Shown here: positions 23,011 through 32,698 of the stretch, one piece after another
How positions within the stretch are numbered: position 1 is the first letter of the stretch
Layout of the letters: each line of letters begins with the position of its first letter
From: Gordius sp. MW1
Taxonomy: Eukaryota > Nematomorpha > Gordioida > Gordea > Gordiidae
Length of the DNA: 64,000 nt
NCBI GenBank assembly: GCA_964036665.1
Contig: OZ038532.1
Coordinates: forward strand, 10,116,037-10,180,036
Direction: 5' to 3'
Notes under the pieces: model-generated
Database searches by the model: none
What the model was told of the DNA's origin: nothing
What the model saw: the letters and a program-made list of their open reading frames with translations, nothing else
Program-made: the position numbers and the translations under genes

Positions 23011-24180
23011 ATTGCCTGACTCACCTCAAAGGCGGTTAAAGAAATTAACTTTGAATGCGAATAACATGTTTGGAATGTGGGCACGTTGACTGTAAAGAGC
23101 ATCGAGGCGCACTTATGCTAAAAAGAAGAAAAGTACAAAACGCCTACCTACAAGAAATGAGGTGAAGAATACAAGTTATTCTACAGTGGGTCACCAAATC
23201 GTAGAGACACGGTCGGTGTCGTTCTAAGCGAATCGTTCAAGGACAAGGTGGTAGAGTCAAACGTTGTTCAGTGAGGTTAATGTGGGTGGAGATTCAAGAT
23301 CAATGAGGCCTCCTAGCCGTTATGTGCGCCTATGCTCAATAAACTGGGTGTATAGAACCAGAGGACATATTCTTCGATTCATTTGAAAAGAAAATACACG
23401 GAATAGGACAGGAGGAAAAGCTAGTTATCGGGCAACGCCCACGTAGAGAAAGATCACCTCGGGTATGAACTAAATCATGGAGACTATGGGCATGGTCTGA
23501 AGAACAAAGATGGGGATACTTTATCAATACTCCCTATCATAGGACAAGGCGATCGTTAACACATGTTTTCTAAAACGCGAAGTTCATATTATGATTTATA
23601 GAAGTAGCAAGCACTTTAGCCAATTTGACTATTTATTCATAGGGTGAAAGGACTTATGGAGTATCAAGAATTTCAAAGTAAAATCGGGAAAAGAAATCGC
23701 CGGGGGACAGCTCCTAGTTATGGATCTTGAAGGCAGTTTTTTCCGATGAAGAAAGTTCTATGAACCTCTAATTCGATACGAAAGGGAAAAGAATATAAAC
23801 GAAAGAAAAATACTATCAGAGAGCCTCCACACTTTTGGATGCCAGAAAGTTTGAACATAACATAGACGACGATTGGGAGACGCTAACTATGTGCATAAAG
23901 AGAGCGGCGATTCAAGTTCTAGGACAGACCAAAGGAGGCAAAGCTTTAATAGAGAACTATGTTATTGGGATCAATCGGTTAGATATTTCATAGAAAAAAA
24001 GAATAGGCTGCGGCTTAAGTTAAAAAATTTATAGTATTATCAAAAATATAGGAAGGCAAAGAAAGCCACGAATAAGGCCGTCGCTATAGCGAATAACGCA
24101 GAATATCCCGAGCAACTTTGGATCACAAAGGGTTGACTATGTACAAGGCCAAGATAAGGGAAAAATGTTAATATACGACG
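23011..24180 (+). pseudogene. RTE/craniofacial-type non-LTR element, endonuclease remnant
   Basis: Recognisable pieces in shifting frames: WNVGTLT (usually WNVRTL), YKLFYSGSPNRRDTVGVVLS, FKDKVVES, PLCAYA, EEKLVIG (usually followed by GDLNGH) and GYFINT, then a linker with QVLGQTKGGK and KKATNKAVAIANNAE. This order is typical of the AP-endonuclease region and downstream linker of RTE-like elements. It has many stops. The gypsy element inserted into its 5' part. Confidence 0.72.
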
Positions 24181-24489
24181 TATTTTATCATATAACATAC
24201 CCCATAAAAATACGATTATTATTAATACATTCGTAAATTTTTAGCGAGATTTGTTTTAATATATATTTTAAGAATGTTATTATTAAACCTTTTACATATT
24301 TTTTTTGTTAATATTGTTATAATAATTACTATTCAAATTATCAATTGAACATTTTTAAACATGTCATCGTTAAATTCACGGGCGTAGCCTGGATTGGGTT
24401 TAGAGGGGGGCAATATTAGCGAACACACCAACAAAGTACAATATTTATAATTATAATTAAATTGCATTTAGATATCTAAAAACCTATTG
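24181..24489. other. AT-rich spacer with a truncated MITE end
   Basis: Mostly AT-rich. At 24382 a single CGGGCGTAGCCTGGATTGGG end of the CATGGGCGTAGCC MITE family is present without its partner. Confidence 0.45.
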
Positions 24490-25300
24490 ACTTTCCCAGG
24501 ATCACTTAGAAATCTACTTTTCTATGATAAGGTCCAAAGGAGGTTTTAATAACAATCCTTCTGCTTAGCTTATCAACTTCTGGCAGCTGTAAGGAAGGGG
24601 CACTTTGTGTGCCAGAGTCCTTAGTAATAACAACGGAAATTGTTTATTTTTGTGAAACTACGATCATTTGAGGCCAACGAAGGAATGAAGAAGATATTTT
24701 AACAAATGACGAGGACGATGAATTATTAAATATATCGCAATTACCAAATTTTTGTGACAACATAATGGTTTATATCGCTGGTTTTATTCTAGGAAAGCTA
24801 ATTGAGAAAGGTAAATTGACTTGTATTGAATGCATCTATTTTTTGTCATCATTTCTTAATAATTGTTTAAATAATAATTATCATTTAATTAATATAAAAA
24901 ATAATTTTGGTTTAATATATCCCTCTAATTTTATTATGTAAAACTACGTACCCTATCTTTAATAACTTTAAAAATAGAAATTTATTAAATAAAAAAACAT
25001 AAATTTAATAATATTAAATAATATATTGAGTCATCTAATCGGTTCTAATATTTTTAATACATTAAACAATCACCTAACTAATCAAGATTTTACACATTTA
25101 AAAATTTTATTTAATTTAATAGTTTTTAAAAATCTTAAAATTCTTTTTCATAATCATTCCCGTAATATAACTCAAAAATTAAGAATTAATATAAGAAATA
25201 AATTGAATAAAAATGTTTTATTTTTTAGGCCAATTATAGTCAATTTACCTTTCTCACTAGTTTATAATAAATTTGAACCAACGTCAATAAATTAATATTA
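24490..25300 (+). pseudogene. P/THAP9-type transposase C-terminal fragment
   Basis: The translation from about 24495 gives QDHLEIYFSMIRSKGGFNNN followed by PSA. This is the conserved C-terminal signature of P-element and THAP9 transposases (D.LE.FFS.IR..GG.NNNP). Further on are VYIAGFILGKLIEKGKLTC and, after gaps, LINIKNNFGLIYPS, which matches the end of the same family. The last motif resembles the C-terminal exon of the remnant at 18679-19826. Stops and shifts interrupt it. It shows independently that P-superfamily elements have been active in this genome. Confidence 0.75.
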
Positions 25301-25640
25301 TACATAATATAGATGGCGCTATATTTTTTAAACAAACATGATATTTATTTTAGAATGCTGTTATAGATATATACCGAATTCAATACTTTTTATTTACCTT
25401 TTTTAAGATTATTTAATTTACAAAAATTACTAATATCTATATAATCACCACTTTACCATGTACTCATCAAAATTGCAGAAAAAGAAGTACACCCTTTGTG
25501 CGTTGATAAGCAGTCTCTATGGAATATTTTTTTTAAATTGGTTTATTATGTGACTAAAACAAGCTTTAAGCTCGAAAAAAATTTTTATTGTGACACAAGT
25601 GACAAATGTCATATTCTTCAATATCTATTAAAATGAATTT
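25301..25640. other. AT-rich spacer
   Basis: No gene or repeat recognised between the P-type fragment and the inverted dispersed repeat. Confidence 0.4.
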
Positions 25641-28250
25641 TAATTGCTATGCAATTTATGGGCTCGTTTTTGGTTGTCCGTCGTCCACCAAGTTATTGGC
25701 GCCAGCTTTGTGACCTGTATATCCCGGGTTCAAGCCAGGGAGAAGACGGTTTTTTTTAAATTAAATTAATATTTTATGAATTTTTGACCATCCGCTGGTT
25801 ACTGACCAATGAAAAAATGACCATTGGCCAAATAAAGCGAAATTTTTAATTGCTATATGCAATTTATGGTATTTTTTCGTCTTTGAATAGGTTAATATTG
25901 ATAATTACCCTATGCCCTTTCCTACAAGGGCCTACGCCTCTACTGATATGGGTCCCTGTGCCCCTTACCAAAGCCTATGCCTTTACTGATATGGGTCCCT
26001 GTGCCCCTTACCAAACCCTATGCCTTTACTAAGGTGGGTTCGAATCCCGGAGAGGGCAAAATTTTTATTTATTTTTTAAATTAAATTAATATATTGTTCT
26101 TGTTAATACCATTCATAATGTGACCTTTTGGCCGTCCGCTGGCTACTGACCAATGAAAAAATGACCATTGGCCAAAGTATAAATCGAAATTTTTTTTTCG
26201 TTTTTGAATTGGTTAACATTGATTTACCCTATGCCCTCCCCTACAAGGGTCTATGTTTCATTATCTATTTATTGTCACGCTCTTCGGTGTCTTGCACCGA
26301 ATGTCTTGTCACGCATCGAATGTCTTCTCACGCTGTTTACTTTTAATTTTAATTAATTTAACTAGTTTGTGGGTTCGAATCCCGGAGTTTTTTTCACTCT
26401 TATGATTGTTCTTGTTACTACCATTGATAATAAGACTTTTTGGCCGTCCGCTGGCTGCTGACCAATGGAAAAAAATGACCATTGGCCAAAATGTGTATTA
26501 AAATGATTTTTTTCGTTTTTTTTGACTATTATGATTGTTCCTGTTACTACCATTGCTATTGTGACTTTTTGGCCGTCCGCTGGCTGCTGACCAATGGAAA
26601 AAAATGACCATTGGCCAAAATGTGATTCGAAATTTTTTTTTTCGTTTTTTTTCGACTATTATGAATTTATATCCACTTTTACTGTGTCCTGGCTGCTGAC
26701 CAATGGAAAAAAATGACCATTGGCCAAAATGTGATTCGAAAATTTTTTTTTCGTTTTTTTTTGACTCTTATGAATTTATATCCACTTTTACCATGTCCTG
26801 GCTGCTGACCAATGGAAAAAAATGACTGGCCAAATTGTGAATCGAAATTTTTTTTCCGTTTTTTTGACTCTTATGATTGTTCCTTGACCATTGGCCAAAG
26901 TGAGCATCAAAAATTTTTTTCCCGTTTTTTTTGGCTATCATTGACTTATAGAGTATCTGTTGGTACTGACCAATGAAAAAAATGACCATTGGCCAAATTT
27001 TATATATAACCTAAAAATTTATTATAGATGGTCTAACAGACAGCCAACTATGTAATATATATTTTTAACCTTATAAATGCACATATATTTTTTTATTGGG
27101 TTAATATATTTCATTTAATTAGATTGTGATTTCATAGAAAACCTAAAATGTAATAGTTAAAAAAATATAGGTATTAGATTCTAATTTAAGATACAATATA
27201 TTGATAGAAACTAACACAAAATTCGAAACCTCCTTCAAAGGTATAATCATAGCCCGTTCTTTCTAATTAAATTCAATCTACTATTAAACTATTAAAACAC
27301 AAATTGTACTTTATTAGATGGCGCGCGTAAGTTTAAATAATTAGTAAAATTTTCTACGTGTTATAGATATTACACCGCACGTGTGGCAGGGAAATGTCCG
27401 ATATTTTTAAAACGAAAAGGTATTTTAGGAATCTGAAAAGGCTATTTTACCCCTGGCCGCCCTGGGCACCTACGGGTAAAGTTTCGAGCAAATCGGGCGG
27501 GTAGTTTCAGAATTTAGCCCTTTTTTAAATTAAAAGGAATTTTTATTTTAATTTTTTTTTTTAAATTAAATTAATATTATGTTCTTGTTAATACCATTAA
27601 TAATTTGACTTTTTGACCGTCCGCTGGCTACTGACCGATGAAATATATTGATTTTCTAAACATAAAACAGAACTTTAGTATTTCATTATCTATGTAAATA
27701 ATATAATAACTTCTACTATTTTAATACCGGATGGTGTGACGGGTTATAGCGCACAAACAAGGTGACCTGGATGTCCCTGGTTCAAGCTCGGGAGAGGGCA
27801 AAATTTTTATTTTTTTTTAAATTAAATTAATATTTTGTTCTTGTTAATATCATTGATAATAAGACTTTATGATCGTCCGCAGGCTACTGACCAATGGAAA
27901 AAATGACCATTGGCCAAATAAATCAAAAAAATTTTTCGTTTTTGAATTAGTTAACATTGATAATTACCCTATGCCCTCCCCTACAAGGGTCTATAACTAA
28001 TTATTTTGCATTTAATACCCCCCTATAGGCATTCCCCCTTCCTACCTTTCTCGCCCATAAATTGCATAGCAAATATGCTACGTTTATAGGGAGTATAGAT
28101 GAGTCGCCCCCTCCCTTCCCTTCCCCTACTCCCCTTCTCCTTCCCCTACTCCCCTTCCCCTACTCCCCTTCCCCTACTCCCCTTCCCCTACTCCCCTTTT
28201 CCCCTACCTTCCCACGAGGGCCGAAGGCACGAGTTTTTTTAAAATTGGTT
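25640..28250 (-). repeat. Composite dispersed repeat, inverted relative to 16.9-18.7 kb
   Basis: It contains in reverse complement the same blocks as 16900-18760. The GGGCTCGTTTTT/AATTGCTATGCAATTTATGG motif is at about 25645. Repeated CTGACCAATGG...AATGACCATTGGCCAAA units lie at about 25800, 26150, 26455-26600, 26690-26830 and 26960. The pyrimidine-rich CCCCTACTCC tandem is at about 28095-28205. B-box-like GGTTCGAATCCCGG occurs at about 26037 and 26372, with diverged versions at 25727 and 27778, so tRNA-derived SINE pieces may be part of it. Its mobility class is not determined. Confidence 0.7.
27385..27540 (+). repeat. Dispersed 150-bp repeat, copy 1
   Basis: Begins GGGAAATGTCCGATATTTTT and includes TATTTTACCCCTGGCCGCCC, then AATCGGGC and TTTAGCCCTTTTTTAAA. 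Two further copies lie in tandem at 43105-43378. Confidence 0.8.
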
Positions 28251-29760
28251 TATTATATGACGAGAACAAATTCCTTTAGTACTTTTATTGATGCTTTTCT
28301 TCGAGCGAACTATATTCTTTTAAGTTATGGCACCCCACTATTTTAAAATTTAGACAAGTTTTTATTGATTCAGCTGAGGGGATACAACAGGGTGACCCCC
28401 TTTAATTTGCATGGTGGTTAAATCACTAATGCAATTTGAGGTTATACGTATAGTACTTCGACAATGCCACTTTATCAGGCACCCCGGAAGAGATGGTCAA
28501 AGCTCTTAACATCATTAATGAATATTAGATAAAACTTAAACGATCTTTAAACACGCGACAAAATGCGAAAATCATGCGGAACTACTACTGACATCCACCC
28601 ATCCTTTGCATCCTTTTTACGCTTTGAAAAGGCCGAGGTTCCTTTACTAGGTTCTCCAATAGGCGGTCAATGAATGCTAAAGAAGCTATCTCGACAATAA
28701 GCTAGAAAATTTAAAAATTAAATCTTTAAGATTATTACCGCCCATCATGCATTTTATATATTAAATAACTACTTAAATATTGCGAAAATATTATTTTGCT
28801 TCCGCTCCACAAACGCATTTTTGCATACATATATATTACATAATTTCTAAACCCACATAGAATATGTCGTCGAATCCACCCTCAACTTGTTATTCGATAT
28901 AACCCCTGGCAACAAGCCACATTACCAACAAAATCTAGAGGCCTGGGAATTCTTATACCCAGCTCCTTATCACTAGCCTTATTTATAACCTTCCATTTAT
29001 CCTCAAAATCTACCGTCGCTAAACTAATCCCATATTCCTTCTATAAAACATTCTTACAGGCCCTCTCCGTTTGGAATCCAAATGTTATACCAAAAACCTC
29101 GTAATCACAAACACCAAATCAAAATGATTGGGATGCCTGTTTGGTTTAGCACCGTTGCATATCTCCTTTCGAGCTGCTGTACCAAACAACATTACAACGT
29201 TAGATCCTTGGTGTTTGATAAAACATGACATGAATGGACTTTCCCCAGCAAGTTCTCCAATATGGTGTTAGAGGATTGAGAGCTAACGCTTTGGAATCAA
29301 ATACACCAAAGCATATGCCTGTAAAAATTGAAACCTGCTAGTTGATGAAGAAGCATGCCATCCATTACACTGCAAGCTGAATAAACTTAGACACTTGTGA
29401 CACTCTTAAATCAATGCCATTATCCAGTCAGCACTTAAAAAGGTCGAAATTTCATCCATACCTGAGCCTTCAGATCCTTCCCTTGAAGGTCGAATGCGTC
29501 CTAACGTTCCTCACTCACTAGTCTCATGTTAAAACGGTCTCCTTTTAAAATAAGATTTTACATCCATTGATTTATTTGCCCCTCTAATTAATTATGACCC
29601 CATGGCTCTCGCCAAAGAACACAAGCTCAAAAAATACAAGGCCCTCTTGGAGTCTAGTATTTTTATCCCAATAGTTTCCTCTTGTTTAGGATTTCATAAA
29701 AAAATGGCTTTGGCTTTATTCAAAAAAGAAAGCAGGGAATCTCCTCCCTCCAAATATTCT
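28251..29760 (+). pseudogene. Non-LTR retrotransposon reverse transcriptase remnant
   Basis: In shifting frames: LRANYILLSYGTP; FIDSAEGIQQGDPL, the RT block with QGDPL; and TLSGTPEEMVKALNII, which follows the position of the YxDD box (here FDNA, so the catalytic aspartates are lost). Further on are QQATLPTKSRGLGILIPSS and a C-terminal part with CHPLHCKLNKLRH. The order fits LINE-type RT plus a C-terminal zinc-finger-like region. Many stops show it is dead. The clade is not resolved. Confidence 0.75.
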
Positions 29761-30036
29761 CCCGCATTTTTATGAAACAATCAAAAGCAATTTTAATCAC
29801 AAATTTTAATTTCAAATCTTTTTTTGGATTCCTAGCCTATGACATTCTTTTTTATCATTATTATTATTATATAATTGTAGTATTTTATATCATGATCGAT
29901 CAGATATATATCAATAAACAAACTATTAGCTTAAGATAACTTAGGGTTATCAAGTGTAAATCCTAAATGATAAACAAATTTAATATTATGTAATTTAATT
30001 ACAAATTTATGGCATATTTCAAAATTTAGAAAATTT
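29761..30036. other. AT-rich spacer
   Basis: No gene or repeat recognised. Confidence 0.4.
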
Positions 30037-30629
30037 CATATCTTTAAAAAAAGGGGATATAAGATATGAATAAAAATGATTTGAAGGAAGGGGGAATTAT
30101 CATTGCTAGAATTGGGGGAAATATTGGTCCCTAAGTGTAAACCTTGTCCCCCCCAAAAGGGGGACTCACCATTTAATTCTTTCTTTAGGTCTTTTATGTA
30201 TTTTATTTATCTCCAAGAATAAATTTATTAATGAATAAAATCACGCAACTCTCGAGTATGTAAAAATCAATGATGCGTATTGATAGAAATAACAAATACG
30301 TATAAGCGCGTCGGGGGGGGGATAACATACGCGTACTAGAAATTAAATGTAAAGGAATAAAGTTCTATGTATATATTCAGTACACAGATGTTACAATCAA
30401 TTAACCTTTTGTGTCAGGGGGCATGGGGGAAAGAAAAAGTAACATACGTACCACGTATAGTGAGCGGCGGCGTTTCTTTTTATAAAAGAACAGGGGGGGG
30501 AAGATATCCTCGTATCTCCGGATACGATACCTTGCGGTTTTCCAAAAAAAAATTAGGACCAGGGGTGGATAAAAGAATAATTGATATCATGCAATCGGAT
30601 GGTTTTTATCACCAACGTTCTAATTATGG
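30037..30629 (+). repeat. Direct repeat copy 1 (about 590 bp), unidentified element
   Basis: Nearly identical to 31253-31827, at a spacing of about 1216 bp. The only difference noted is one base in an A-run. Both copies carry the same short frame (90 codons here, from 30367), ending in VDKRIIDIMQSDGFYHQRS. Copy 1 continues through GGTTTTTATCACCAACG, while copy 2 stops at GGTTTTTAT because of the retroelement insertion. This gives an empty-site reference. Confidence 0.85.
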
Positions 30630-31245
30630 GTTTACATGATATTAATAGTAACAATATCAAAAATATTATACTAACTATCCAAAAATTATTATATACGACA
30701 TGTGTATCCTTCAAAGCAATCACGTGGTCTCTTCTTTTGAAAAATTAAGTATTCATGGCCAACGGGATGTAATTATAAATACCTCATCTATGGCTTGTGG
30801 GAATACTCCTGGAATAATCCAATAATATCTTCCCCGCTCTATAGGTAACTGAATCCCGGCTCTATGAATTTCTTTTTATTGGATAATTCTGTTATTGTCG
30901 TTCTGAAATCCATCTAAAATGAGGAATTCTCAGCATTTTAATATGCCTTTACCTCCATACATGAGGAACTCTTGCCCTCATCTGAAAATTAAGGAGACTC
31001 CTGCTGCCTTAACAATTATGGATGTCTCAGACCCGACCTGAATTTTCCATGTACCAGTTTTCAATAAGTTTTTGAAGCAATTAGTCGATAATTCATGCAT
31101 TGGGTAGGGGTGATTTGTTTCGAATAACTTCTAAATCACTTTCAATCCTGTTTTCTTTACCTTGAGGAAATTTATATTTGTGCAGGATGCGATTGGGGTA
31201 TGATGAATAGGAATATACGAGGGTGGGATTTTTTTTATCTTCTGG
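30630..31245. other. Spacer between the two direct repeats
   Basis: No gene recognised. It ends in a G-rich and T-rich stretch at about 31215-31245, adjoining the TIR at 31246. Confidence 0.4.
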
Positions 31246-31825
31246 ACACCATTTTCATATCTTTAAAAAAAGGGGATATAAGATATGAATAAAAATGATT
31301 TGAAGGAAGGGGGAATTATCATTGCTAGAATTGGGGGAAATATTGGTCCCTAAGTGTAAACCTTGTCCCCCCCAAAAGGGGGACTCACCATTTAATTCTT
31401 TCTTTAGGTCTTTTATGTATTTTATTTATCTCCAAGAATAAATTTATTAATGAATAAAATCACGCAACTCTCGAGTATGTAAAAATCAATGATGCGTATT
31501 GATAGAAATAACAAATACGTATAAGCGCGTCGGGGGGGGGATAACATACGCGTACTAGAAATTAAATGTAAAGGAATAAAGTTCTATGTATATATTCAGT
31601 ACACAGATGTTACAATCAATTAACCTTTTGTGTCAGGGGGCATGGGGGAAAGAAAAAGTAACATACGTACCACGTATAGTGAGCGGCGGCGTTTCTTTTT
31701 ATAAAAGAACAGGGGGGGGAAGATATCCTCGTATCTCCGGATACGATACCTTGCGGTTTTCCAAAAAAAATTAGGACCAGGGGTGGATAAAAGAATAATT
31801 GATATCATGCAATCGGATGGTTTTT

Positions 31826-31926
31826 ATCCCCCGAGCACGTGACACGCGCACTATATAAACGCGTTACACCAACTCCATCGCATTCGCTTCTTACTTTGTT
31901 CCCACGCATTTACGCATTCTGCCCCC
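31826..31926 (+). repeat. Left 101-bp terminal repeat of the compact retroelement
   Basis: Identical to 34626-34726. It contains TATATAAA and probably the transcription start, so it works as the promoter-bearing terminal repeat. It is flanked inside and outside by C-runs. Confidence 0.93.
31852..31859 (+). promoter_or_regulatory. TATA box of the compact retroelement
   Basis: TATATAAA inside the left terminal repeat, about 120 bp upstream of the gag ATG at 31973. The same box recurs in the right repeat at 34652-34659. Confidence 0.65.
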
Positions 31927-31972
31927 CTCTTTTTACCACTCGATATTTACCTCCAAAATTTTTCCCCCCTAC

Positions 31973-32698
31973 ATGACTAAATCAGCCGGGAACCGTGGTA
32001 AGGACGGGGAAGCAACTCCACTCAGCCCTAACGGCTCCTCTTTGGGCCCTGTCAGAGCAGGGTTACCCGCTGGGGGCCCTAACGAGCTAATAGCGCAGCT
32101 GGTGGAGTTCCAGAAGGAACAAGCCAAAACTAACCAAAAGATGGCTGAAGCGAATCAGCGTCAAATAGACGCAATGCGGGAGATGCTGCAATCTTCCCTC
32201 ACTGTTATGGGCAACCTAGCCATCCGGGAAGTACCGCCAAATACTCTGCAGCCGATTACTCCCGCAACCATGCAGGTCTTGCCAGCACCGGAAATACCAA
32301 AAACACCGGCAAATGTGTATGACGATATCATAAAACATACACAAGGGCTAGACGCCCTCCTTAAAGATCCGGACCAAAGAATACAAAAGCGAGACCGACA
32401 TGAGGCCAAATATGCAATAGAAATGACAAAGGCCTGTACACCTCAAACACCTATGGAGGTTCTAACTACCCACGATAAACAGCTAAAAACGTTATGTCTG
32501 GCCATAAAGTACAACTGGGCCACCGCGATAAAGACAGACACAAGCTGGTTGGCCGAAATGGGATGGGCTAACGTCGACATTGAGAGGAGCGCCCCCAAAT
32601 CACCGAAAAAGTCGTTTTTTCGAGGCGCTGGCAGGGGCCGAGGCAGCAAGCCGGGCCGACACTTCACGAAGAACGCGGCCCCTGCCCCGCGTTCGTAA
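31973..32698 (+). CDS. Gag-like protein of the compact retroelement, 241 aa
   Basis: Intact frame from the first ATG after the left repeat. Residues 1-50 are Gly/Ser/Pro-rich. Residues 50-90 are Gln/Lys/Glu-rich (EFQKEQAKTNQKMAEANQRQ) and likely form a coiled coil for multimerisation. The C-terminus is basic and Gly/Arg-rich (FFRGAGRGRGSKPGRHFTKN), suited to RNA binding in place of a CCHC knuckle. No protease motif is seen. Naming it gag rests on position ahead of RT and this composition. No family match is recognised. It overlaps the pol frame by 119 nt. Confidence 0.75.
   Translation: MTKSAGNRGKDGEATPLSPNGSSLGPVRAGLPAGGPNELIAQLVEFQKEQAKTNQKMAEANQRQIDAMREMLQSSLTVMGNLAIREVPPNTLQPITPATMQVLPAPEIPKTPANVYDDIIKHTQGLDALLKDPDQRIQKRDRHEAKYAIEMTKACTPQTPMEVLTTHDKQLKTLCLAIKYNWATAIKTDTSWLAEMGWANVDIERSAPKSPKKSFFRGAGRGRGSKPGRHFTKNAAPAPRS

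Noticed and set aside
26030-26390. tRNA genes suggested by GGTTCGAATCCCGG
   Set aside because: Only the T-arm/B-box is present, and no acceptor stem or anticodon arm can be paired around it. At most tRNA-derived SINE pieces.
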